Source: an uncultured Campylobacter sp.
GTDB lineage: Bacteria > Campylobacterota > Campylobacteria > Campylobacterales > Campylobacteraceae
NCBI RefSeq assembly: GCF_937996225.1
Contig: NZ_CALKTC010000046.1
Location: 1-15,465, forward strand
Direction of reading: 5' to 3'
DNA: 15,465 nt
Of the stretch, positions 7,024-13,604 are shown in pieces. Position 1 is the stretch's first letter. Each line of letters opens with the position of its first letter. The position numbers and the translations under genes were made by a program. A model generated the notes under the pieces. That model was not told the origin of the DNA and did no database searches. It saw only the letters and a list, made by a program, of their open reading frames with translations.

Positions 7024-7089
7024 ATAAAATTCTTAGATAAAATTTCACTGCTTTATAAATTTTAACGCTTCATAAAATTTAATGCTTTC
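7024..7089. repeat. Imperfect tandem repeat, unit about 17 bp
   Basis: Three units begin at 7038, 7056 and 7073, with consensus TAAAATTTnAnnGCTTnn (the middle unit TAAATTTT). A shortened unit, TAAAATTCTTAGA, precedes them at 7024. They lie about 150-190 nt upstream of the hydA promoter element. Function is unknown; upstream binding sites or simple slippage both fit. Confidence 0.5.
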
Positions 7090-7230
7090 TCCGCCGTAAT
7101 TTAAAGTTTCGCCAGCCGCGCTAAATTTTAATCCGCCTTTTATTTTTAAATTTAAAAACCATTAGACAACGAATAAATATAAAATTTTAATTAAATCGGA
7201 TCAAATTTAAGGTGCATAAATTCTAAATTT

Positions 7231-7239
7231 TGATAGAAT
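7231..7239 (+). promoter_or_regulatory. Likely hyd operon promoter (extended -10)
   Basis: TGATAGAAT gives an extended -10 (TG-A-TAGAAT) preceded by an AT-rich run with no clear -35, a common pattern in Campylobacter. Transcription would start near 7246, leaving a leader of about 30 nt before hydA, whose AGGAGG ribosome site lies at 7265-7270. Confidence 0.5.
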
Positions 7240-7275
7240 GCCATTTAAAAATATCCTAAATTTCAGGAGGACATT

Positions 7276-8421
7276 ATGGTTGATTTAGCTCAAATTTCGG
7301 CTAGACTTGATGCCGTTGAGCGTTTGCCACGAATAAAAGCAGAGGAAAGCATACAAGAAAGGCTTAAGAGCAAAGGTTTTTCGCGTCGCGATTTTATGAA
7401 ATGGAGCGGAGCAATGACCGCGATGCTAGGGCTTCCGGCCGCATTTGCGCCTAGCGTGGCGCGAGCGGCGGAGCTTGCGGATCGCTTGCCAGTGATCTGG
7501 CTTCATATGGCAGAGTGCACGGGCTGTAGCGAGAGCTTGCTACGCACCGATACGCCTACGATCGACAGCCTCATATTCGATTACATCAGCCTAGAATACC
7601 ACGAGACGATAATGGCTGCCGCAGGCTGGCAAGCCGAGGAAAATTTAGAGGGCGCGATAGAAAAATACAAGGAGCGCTATATCTTAATGGTCGAGGGCGG
7701 AATCCCAAGCGGCGAGAATGAATTTTTCCTAACCGTGGGTCCCGAGGGCAAAAGCGGAGCTCAGCACTGCAAACACGCAGCCGAAGGCGCTGCGGCAATA
7801 TTTGCGATCGGCACCTGTTCGAGCTTCGGCGGTATCCAAGCCGCAGCTCCGAATCCGACCGGCGCCGTAGGTTTGGACAAAATCATAAACAAACCCGTCA
7901 TCAACGTCCCGGGCTGCCCGCCTAGCGAAAAAAATATCGTCGGCAACGTGCTAAATTTTATCCTTTTCGGCACACTTCCAAGCCTGGACGTTTATAACAG
8001 GCCTAAATGGGCTTACGGGCTGCGCATCCACGATCTATGTGAGCGTCGCGGGCATTTCGACGCGGGCGAGTTTGTAGAAAGCTTCGGCGATGCGGGCGCA
8101 AAGGACGGATATTGCCTTTATAAAGTAGGCTGCAAGGGTCCTTATACGTTTAATAACTGCTCGCGCGAGCGCTTCAACTCCCACACTAGCTGGCCGGTAC
8201 AAGCAGGTCACGGCTGTATAGGTTGCTCGGAGCCTGATTTTTGGGATCATATGGGACCTTTTGAAGAGCCTTTGGCGGATCGCCTTTATGAAAGTGTTTT
8301 CGGCGGGCTCGGCGCTGATGCTACCGCAGATAAGATAGGTGTCGGAATTTTAGCGATCACGGGTGTTGCGGTAGCGGCACACGCGGCGATTGCGTCATTT
8401 AAGAAAGATAAAGGGGAATAA
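7276..8421 (+). CDS. hydA: [NiFe]-hydrogenase small subunit HydA
   Basis: The 381-aa electron-transfer subunit of a membrane-bound uptake hydrogenase passes electrons from the NiFe site through three Fe-S clusters to cytochrome b. A long N-region leads to a Tat signal (R37-R38 in FSRRDFMK) with an ARA cleavage site near residue 64, so the HydAB pair is exported to the periplasm. The proximal cluster ligands are Cys81, Cys84, Cys181 and Cys214. The His/Cys-rich region at about residues 245-315 supplies the distal and medial clusters. A C-terminal membrane helix (about residues 354-375) anchors it. The motif is CTGC rather than CTCC, and Gly follows in GTCSSFGG, so the two extra cysteines of O2-tolerant enzymes are absent. 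It belongs with Wolinella/Helicobacter group 1 hydrogenases. Confidence 0.96.
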   Translation: MVDLAQISARLDAVERLPRIKAEESIQERLKSKGFSRRDFMKWSGAMTAMLGLPAAFAPSVARAAELADRLPVIWLHMAECTGCSESLLRTDTPTIDSLIFDYISLEYHETIMAAAGWQAEENLEGAIEKYKERYILMVEGGIPSGENEFFLTVGPEGKSGAQHCKHAAEGAAAIFAIGTCSSFGGIQAAAPNPTGAVGLDKIINKPVINVPGCPPSEKNIVGNVLNFILFGTLPSLDVYNRPKWAYGLRIHDLCERRGHFDAGEFVESFGDAGAKDGYCLYKVGCKGPYTFNNCSRERFNSHTSWPVQAGHGCIGCSEPDFWDHMGPFEEPLADRLYESVFGGLGADATADKIGVGILAITGVAVAAHAAIASFKKDKGE

Positions 8422-8423
8422 TC

Positions 8424-10145
8424 ATGTCGCAAAGAATCGTAATAGATCCGATAACCAGAATAGAAGGACATTTAAGAATAGAGGTCGTAGTGGATGATGA
8501 AAACGTCGTCCGCGAGGCTTATAGTAGCTCGACGCTATGGCGCGGGCTTGAGACCATAGTAAAAAATAGAGATCCGCGCGACGCGGGATTTTTTATGCAA
8601 AGAATTTGCGGCGTCTGCACCTTCTCGCATTACAAAGCGGGCATCGTCGCGGTAGAAAACGCCCTCGGTATCACTCCGCCGTTAAATGCCTTGCTGACGC
8701 GCACGCTGATGGCTAACGCGCTATTTTTGCACGATCACCCGGTGCATTTTTATCAGCTCCACGGGCTTGATTTCGTAGACGTAGTAAGCGCGCTTAGCGC
8801 CGATCCTAAAAAAGCAAGCGAGGAGGCGTTTAAATACTGCGATACCCCTTATGCGTGCGGTGCGGATAAACTAAAAGAGGTGCAAGATCGCGTGGGCGCT
8901 TTTGTTAAGAAAGGCGCTTTGGGGCCTTTTGCCAACGCCTACTTCGGACACCCAACATATAAGCTTAGCCCGGAGCAAAATTTAATCGCTCTTTCACATT
9001 ATCTTGAGTGTTTACGCATTCAGCGCACGGCGGCTCAGATGATGGCGATATTCGGTGCGAAGCAGCCTCATCCGCAAAGCCTCACCGTAGGCGGCGTAAC
9101 CTGCGTGATGGATATCCTAAGCCCTGCAAGACTGGGCGAATATATGTCTAAATTTAAAGAGGTCGCGGACTTCGTAAATCGCGCCTACTATCCTGATCTA
9201 GTAATGGCTGCTAAGGCTTACGGTAACGAACCTAGCGTGCTAAACGATATCGGCGTGGCAAATTTATGGACTCATCAAGAATTTCAGCTTTCAAAGAACG
9301 AATGGCTATTTCAAAGCGGCATGATACTCGACGGCGATATTAGCAAGGTTTTGGAGCTTGATGAGAACAAGATTACCGAGGAGGCAACGCATGCGTGGTA
9401 TAAAAACGATGCGGCGCTTCATCCTTACGACGGCGAGCAAGAGCCGAATTATACGGGTCTTCAGGACGGACAGAGCATCGACGCGCACGGCAAAGAAGCG
9501 CATACGAAGGTGCTCGATACCCAGGGCAAATACACCTGGATCAAAGCTCCGCGCTACGACGGCAAGCCGCTTCAGGTAGGACCGCTTGCAAATATCGTGG
9601 TAAATTACGCTAAGAAAAACGAGCGCGTAGTAAAGGTCGTGGATCAATTCCTAAAAGACGCCGGCTTGCCGCTTGAAGCGGTATTTTCGACGCTTGGACG
9701 AACGGCGTGCCGTATGATCGAAGCCAAAGTCATAGCCGACAACGGACTGATCGCACTAGAAAATTTGATCACAAACATCAAAAGCGGTGATACGCAGACC
9801 TGCGCAAAATATGTAATCGATAACTCCAAAGAGTACAAAGGTCGCTATATCGGTCATGTGCCGCGCGGCGCACTTAGCCACTGGTGCAGGATCGAAAAGG
9901 GCGTCATCAAAAACTGGCAGGCAGTCGTACCGTCTACTTGGAACGCCACGCCGAAGGATAAAGACGGCGCTATGGGCGCTTACGAATCCTGCTTGATCGG
10001 GCTCAAACTTGCCGATCTTTCCAAGCCGCTAGAGATTATCCGCCGCATCCACTCTTTCGATCCTTGCATCGCCTGCGCCGTGCACGTAATGGACGCTAAA
10101 GGAGCGGAGCTCGGCCGCTATAGGGTAGATCCCAGCAAAGGATAA
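8424..10145 (+). CDS. hydB: [NiFe]-hydrogenase large subunit HydB
   Basis: The 573-aa catalytic subunit holds the Ni-Fe(CN)2CO centre. The N-terminal L1 motif RICGVC provides Cys62 and Cys65. The C-terminal L2 motif DPCIACAVH provides Cys548 and Cys551. His554 precedes a 19-residue tail (starting VMDAKG) that the protease HydD should remove after nickel insertion. It has no signal peptide and is co-exported with HydA through the Tat system. It starts 2 nt after the hydA stop, with AAGGGGA upstream. Confidence 0.97.
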   Translation: MSQRIVIDPITRIEGHLRIEVVVDDENVVREAYSSSTLWRGLETIVKNRDPRDAGFFMQRICGVCTFSHYKAGIVAVENALGITPPLNALLTRTLMANALFLHDHPVHFYQLHGLDFVDVVSALSADPKKASEEAFKYCDTPYACGADKLKEVQDRVGAFVKKGALGPFANAYFGHPTYKLSPEQNLIALSHYLECLRIQRTAAQMMAIFGAKQPHPQSLTVGGVTCVMDILSPARLGEYMSKFKEVADFVNRAYYPDLVMAAKAYGNEPSVLNDIGVANLWTHQEFQLSKNEWLFQSGMILDGDISKVLELDENKITEEATHAWYKNDAALHPYDGEQEPNYTGLQDGQSIDAHGKEAHTKVLDTQGKYTWIKAPRYDGKPLQVGPLANIVVNYAKKNERVVKVVDQFLKDAGLPLEAVFSTLGRTACRMIEAKVIADNGLIALENLITNIKSGDTQTCAKYVIDNSKEYKGRYIGHVPRGALSHWCRIEKGVIKNWQAVVPSTWNATPKDKDGAMGAYESCLIGLKLADLSKPLEIIRRIHSFDPCIACAVHVMDAKGAELGRYRVDPSKG

Positions 10146-10148
10146 ACG

Positions 10149-10823
10149 ATGAAAAAAAGATTTGCGGAATACGAGTTCTCCATCGGTCTTAGGCTCACGC
10201 ACTGGCTGCGCGCGCTTTGCATTACGATTTTGGTGATCACCGGATATTACATCGCCTTTGTTTTCACCGCGCCCGAGGTAAGCCCAGAGCCGGTGCTTTT
10301 CATGCAGGCTAAATTTAGATTCGTACATCTGATCTTCGGCTTTGCGATGATCGGTGCGGCGATCTTTAAAACTTATCTTTTCTTCTTCGATAAAAAGAGC
10401 AGAAAAGAGCTTTTAAGCATCAAGGATTTTTTTAGCCCGCGCGTCTGGATCGCTCAGATAAAATACTACATCTTTTTGGGCGAGCACCCGCATCTTCGCG
10501 GCGTTTATAACCCATTGCAGTTCATATCATATCTGGGCTTTTATCTAGTGCTGTTCGTAATCTGCCTAACGGGAATGATTCTATACGTTCACGTCTATCA
10601 CGAGGGGTTAGGTGGCGCGCTATATGGGCTCTTGCGCCCGCTGGAAGCGGCGATGGGCGGTCTAAGCGAGGTGCGAATGATTCACCATCTTTGCATGAAT
10701 ATCATCATAATCTTCGTGCCGATCCACGTCTATATGGCGGTCTTTAACGCCGTCAAGGGCAGAGACGGCGCGATGGATGCGATCGTAAGCGGCTATAAAT
10801 TTAAAAAGGAAGAGCACGCTTGA
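10149..10823 (+). CDS. hydC: Hydrogenase cytochrome b subunit HydC
   Basis: The 224-aa di-heme membrane subunit takes electrons from HydA and reduces menaquinone or methylmenaquinone. Four membrane segments are visible (about residues 19-40, 57-78, 125-148 and 180-202). Candidate heme histidines are His18 (LTHW), His60 (FRFVH), His179/His180 and His193. The family is Ni/Fe-hydrogenase b-type cytochrome, HyaC/HydC. The ribosome site AAAGGA lies inside the end of hydB, 3 nt separate the genes, and its TGA overlaps the TTG of hydD. Confidence 0.95.
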   Translation: MKKRFAEYEFSIGLRLTHWLRALCITILVITGYYIAFVFTAPEVSPEPVLFMQAKFRFVHLIFGFAMIGAAIFKTYLFFFDKKSRKELLSIKDFFSPRVWIAQIKYYIFLGEHPHLRGVYNPLQFISYLGFYLVLFVICLTGMILYVHVYHEGLGGALYGLLRPLEAAMGGLSEVRMIHHLCMNIIIIFVPIHVYMAVFNAVKGRDGAMDAIVSGYKFKKEEHA

Positions 10824-11698
10824 GGGTGCTGGTACTGGGTATCGGCAACGTCATCTACGCGGACGAGGGCATAGGCGTGCACTTCGTCCGCGCGCTCGCG
10901 CAGAACTATAAATTTTATCCTAAAGCCGCCGCACGAAATTATATAGCGGGCGAAAATTTTGCGGCGCGGAATTTTATGCAAAATTCCGCCCAAGTATCTG
11001 CGATACAAAATTCTACCTCGCAAAATTCCACAGAGCGCGACTCCTCGCAAAATTCTGCGAGCGAAAATTTTATCTCCGAGCGAAATTTCGCAGCAGTAAA
11101 TTTAGACCGAAATTCTACTTCAGAACATTCCGCAAAGCAGAATTGCGCTTCAAATTTTACTTCGCAAAATTCCGTCATAAATTCCGCAGCGCAAAGCTCT
11201 ATCAATGCGGACTTCATCGCCGTAAATTCAGCCGCGCCGAGCAACAGCTCGGATCAGATCCGATTTATCGACGGCGGGACTCTGGCTAGCTTTTTGATGC
11301 CTACGATGGCGGAATTTGATGAAATTTTACTCGTAGATTGCATAGACGCGGACGGCGCAAAGGGCGGCGAGGTGTATTTTTTCGACTACGACGCGATGCC
11401 TAAGCAGATCAGCTGGAGCGGCTCGGCGCACGAGGTCGAAATGCTTCAAACCCTGCAGATGATGGATCTTTGCGGCGATCTGCCTCACGTTAAAATTCTA
11501 GCGGTCGTGCCGAAGCGCATCGAAGAAGCGAGCTTTAAGCTAAGCTCCGTGATATTAGAGTCCTCAAAAACTATGGAAAAAACGGCGCTGCAGTACCTAT
11601 CGGATCTTGGTTTCGCGCATGAAAAAATCGCCGATCTTAGCGTCCAAGACATCGCGGATCGATTTGCAAAAAGGGGGCGAGATGATAGTAGCATATGA
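10820..11698 (+). CDS. hydD: Hydrogenase maturation protease HydD with a 111-residue insertion
   Basis: HydD is the nickel-dependent endopeptidase that trims the HydB C-terminus, of the HybD/HyaD family. The start is TTG, overlapping the hydC stop, with AGGA at 10807-10810 well placed. The N-terminus VLVLGIGNVIYADEGIGV and the anchors Glu16, Asp151 (DGG), Asp173 and His204 match HybD Glu16, Asp40, Asp62 and His93; all anchors after residue 35 are shifted by exactly 111. The protein is therefore 292 aa instead of about 180. The extra segment (about residues 36-146) is Asn/Ser/Ala/Gln-rich with no predicted fold that I can recognise. Catalytic residues are intact, so it is probably active, but that is inference. 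Its 3' end overlaps hydE by 17 nt. Confidence 0.92.
   Translation: MRVLVLGIGNVIYADEGIGVHFVRALAQNYKFYPKAAARNYIAGENFAARNFMQNSAQVSAIQNSTSQNSTERDSSQNSASENFISERNFAAVNLDRNSTSEHSAKQNCASNFTSQNSVINSAAQSSINADFIAVNSAAPSNSSDQIRFIDGGTLASFLMPTMAEFDEILLVDCIDADGAKGGEVYFFDYDAMPKQISWSGSAHEVEMLQTLQMMDLCGDLPHVKILAVVPKRIEEASFKLSSVILESSKTMEKTALQYLSDLGFAHEKIADLSVQDIADRFAKRGRDDSSI
10925..11257 (+). repeat. In-frame low-complexity insertion in hydD (AATT words)
   Basis: About 111 codons sit between Lys35 and the conserved FIDGG segment of HydD. Eighteen Asn occur, 17 of them AAT, and 16 are followed by T, so AATT recurs in one fixed codon register (QNS, ENF, RNF, QNS and so on). Spacing varies from 4 to 10 codons with no exact period. 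Hand-counted GC is 26/60 for 11041-11100, against 34/60 for 10861-10920 just upstream. Confidence 0.8.
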
Positions 11699-13319
11699 GT
11701 TTAACTACCTTAATGAAAACGCGCTAATAGCGTACTTCTTGCTGTTTTATGCTCGCAAAAGCGCACTTGATTTTTGCCTAAAAAAAGAGGCGAACTTAAT
11801 AAGCCTTTTCGTGCGCGGCGGCGAGGATGAAATTTTAAAATTTAGCGACGAGGCGATGCCTCTGATTCCAAACTCCATATTTTTGGCAAAATCCTCCGTG
11901 CGCGTGGTGGACGAGGACGGCGCCGAAGCAAAAACGCTGAAATTTAACGGCACATTTGAAGATACCTCCTCGGGCGATATAAGTAAATTTTTAGAGGATG
12001 AAATTTCAAACGCCCATAGCGCGGCTAAATTTAATAATTTCACTCCGCGAGTGATGAAAGAATACCTCGCTCACGCCAAGCCGTCTCAAAACGAATTCGG
12101 AATAATAAGCGGCGCTAGCGTGCTTCATGACGGAAAATTTGAAGCGGTAAGCAGGGAGAATTTTGCCCGCTTACTAGAGTTTTGCCGCATAAACTTATTT
12201 CATGCTCAGCAGGTGCAGATTAAGCGCGGCGGCGCAACTTTCACGCTCAAAGCGGACGTGGATTTTAGCGCCGATTTTTTGATAGCTGCAGGAGTGGGCG
12301 CGCTGGATGGGATTTTTGTGAGCGATGAAAAGAGCAAAATCGCGCTCGCAGCCTTCGAAAAGCCACTCATAAGCCTAAAAACTAATGCGATCTTTAGAAA
12401 AAATCACGAGGACGCGCCTAAATTTTTTGACGTAAAGCTTGCGGGCGACATATTCGTGTTTGCGCTGGTGCGCGCTTTGGCAAGCGACGAGATCTATTTT
12501 TTAAGCGCAAAATATGAAAATGCGGCGCAGAAAGATAAAATTTTTAAGGTCGCGCCGCTGCAAAACGGCTTTTTGATCGTGCAAAACGAGGATTTTTTAA
12601 GCGGCAGCGCGAGCGCTTACCTGAAAAACTCAAACGACAAAAACTCCGCTCTTTTTGCGCTTACGTACCGCGAAAAGGGGATTTTCAACGACTCCAAAAA
12701 ACGCGTTTTGCGCTGTTTTTTGGGTGTGGGCACGGACGATGAGATCGCAATTTATGGCGAAAGCTCTAAAAAAATTCTGCTGAAATTTAATCTGCCGCGG
12801 AGTTTTGACGAACTTAAGGCTCAAATTTGCGCGGACGAAACGGGCGCAAAGCTGTTTGAAAATTTCAGTGCCAAATTTAACGTAAACGCCGCAAAAATCG
12901 ATGAAATTTTAAAAAGCGCAAACGCAGGATTTTACGGTATTTTTAGCGTGGCTGCGCAGCTTATCTGGGGGCGCGATGCGGCGTTTTTGATCGCGGCTGC
13001 GGAGGATTTTGCGGGCGGTAAAGGTGTGCGGCTCGATTTTTGCACGGACGAGCGCGGCTGCGTGCAAGCGGATAAAATTTTGCGCTCGGCGATGAGCTAT
13101 GCGCTCGCAGGCGCCAATGAAAAGCTGTTTGCGTTCGGATTTTTCGATAGTTTGGGCTATTTTTTAAGCGATCTGGCGGATGAGCGCAAAGAGGATTTTG
13201 ACGTTTTGATCTTCGGCGGCGCGATGTTTGGTGGACGCAAATTCGCGGATTTAATGCTTAAACTTTGCAAAAATTTTGACGCGAGCTTTAGCGACAGCTT
13301 AGCGCTTCAAGCTCGCTAG
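11682..13319 (+). CDS. hydE: Hydrogenase operon protein HydE
   Basis: This is the fifth gene of the hyd operon, 545 aa from ATG 11682, which has AAGGGGG 4 nt upstream and overlaps the hydD end by 17 nt. Upstream in-frame starts lie inside hydD without ribosome sites. Position and size fit the HydE protein of Wolinella and Helicobacter hydABCDE operons, needed for hydrogenase activity but of unclear biochemistry. It is soluble, with no signal peptide or membrane segment. The C-terminal part has features reminiscent of HypF and Kae1 proteins: LGVGTDDEIAIYGES near residue 350 and DVLIFGGAMFGGRKFADLM near the end, placed like HypF LGADLKNTF and FSGGVIHNRL. I find no HHxAH-type metal motif, so it may be a non-catalytic relative. 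This likeness is by eye only. Confidence 0.75.
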   Translation: MIVAYEFNYLNENALIAYFLLFYARKSALDFCLKKEANLISLFVRGGEDEILKFSDEAMPLIPNSIFLAKSSVRVVDEDGAEAKTLKFNGTFEDTSSGDISKFLEDEISNAHSAAKFNNFTPRVMKEYLAHAKPSQNEFGIISGASVLHDGKFEAVSRENFARLLEFCRINLFHAQQVQIKRGGATFTLKADVDFSADFLIAAGVGALDGIFVSDEKSKIALAAFEKPLISLKTNAIFRKNHEDAPKFFDVKLAGDIFVFALVRALASDEIYFLSAKYENAAQKDKIFKVAPLQNGFLIVQNEDFLSGSASAYLKNSNDKNSALFALTYREKGIFNDSKKRVLRCFLGVGTDDEIAIYGESSKKILLKFNLPRSFDELKAQICADETGAKLFENFSAKFNVNAAKIDEILKSANAGFYGIFSVAAQLIWGRDAAFLIAAAEDFAGGKGVRLDFCTDERGCVQADKILRSAMSYALAGANEKLFAFGFFDSLGYFLSDLADERKEDFDVLIFGGAMFGGRKFADLMLKLCKNFDASFSDSLALQAR

Positions 13320-13604
13320 ATCGGGCATATATGCGAATTTTTGGCAAAACTCCTAAGTCTTATCCGAAAAACAGCGAGTTGCGCGGACATTGCGGCGCCG
13401 ATAGCCGCGCCATACGGGCTAAGCTTAGCGCAAACGAGATCACGCGAAATTTCAAAAAAGCGGCAAAGGACGTGAGCGTGAAGGAACAAATTTTATTAAA
13501 TTTAGAGCATATTTTGAGGCGCCCGGTACGTTTTGTCCGCTTGCAGCGAGCGCAACTTGCTCGCAAAATAGCTACTGCGGCGCACAATTTATGAAAGCAC
13601 GTGC
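13320..13604. other. hydE-hypF spacer with hairpin-rich repeat-like DNA
   Basis: This 285-nt gap contains an open frame of doubtful status (listed next) and, near its right end, nested inverted repeats: GCGCC (13519-13523) with GGCGC (13579-13583), TTTT (13531-13534) with AAAA (13565-13568), and GCGAGC (13546-13551) with GCTCGC (13559-13564). The word CTGCGGCGCACAA at 13575-13587 is identical to 6938-6950 in the mfrE-hydA hairpin. No clear promoter or ribosome site for hypF is visible. Confidence 0.5.
13331..13594 (+). CDS. Doubtful small ORF, 87 aa
   Basis: A basic 87-residue frame starts at ATG 13331 and ends at 13594, between hydE and hypF. No ribosome site precedes it, it resembles no family I know, and its 3' third lies on the repeat-like hairpin DNA shared with the mfrE-hydA spacer. 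The opposite strand is also open here (13360-13587). It could be a degenerate gene remnant, chance, or a real small gene. I lean against coding. Confidence 0.15.
   Translation: MRIFGKTPKSYPKNSELRGHCGADSRAIRAKLSANEITRNFKKAAKDVSVKEQILLNLEHILRRPVRFVRLQRAQLARKIATAAHNL

Larger units (their letters stand above)
6888..7275. other. mfrE-hydA spacer
   Basis: About 390 nt without a convincing gene on either strand. From left to right it holds the AT palindrome AAATTTT-CT-AAAATTT (6895-6910), a long nested hairpin (6913-6985), a short tandem repeat (7024-7089), an AT-rich stretch of AAATTT-type words, and the likely hydA promoter (7234-7239). The last four are discussed as features or findings. Confidence 0.6.

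Noticed and set aside
9358..9579. Plus-strand frame inside hydB
   Set aside because: It is an Arg-rich out-of-frame reading of the catalytic subunit gene, with no independent support.
10939..11244. 101-aa minus-strand frame with repeated EF/KF words
   Set aside because: It is the reverse reading of the AATT-rich hydD insertion. AATT is its own complement, so words appear on both strands. It has no ribosome site.
11607..11681. Upstream start for hydE inside hydD
   Set aside because: ATG 11682 has AAGGGGG just upstream and gives the usual short overlap. The earlier start has no ribosome site.
13360..13587. 75-aa minus-strand frame between hydE and hypF
   Set aside because: It has no ribosome site, overlaps repeat-like hairpin DNA and has no recognisable family. 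It is kept only as a reason to doubt the plus-strand frame in the same place.
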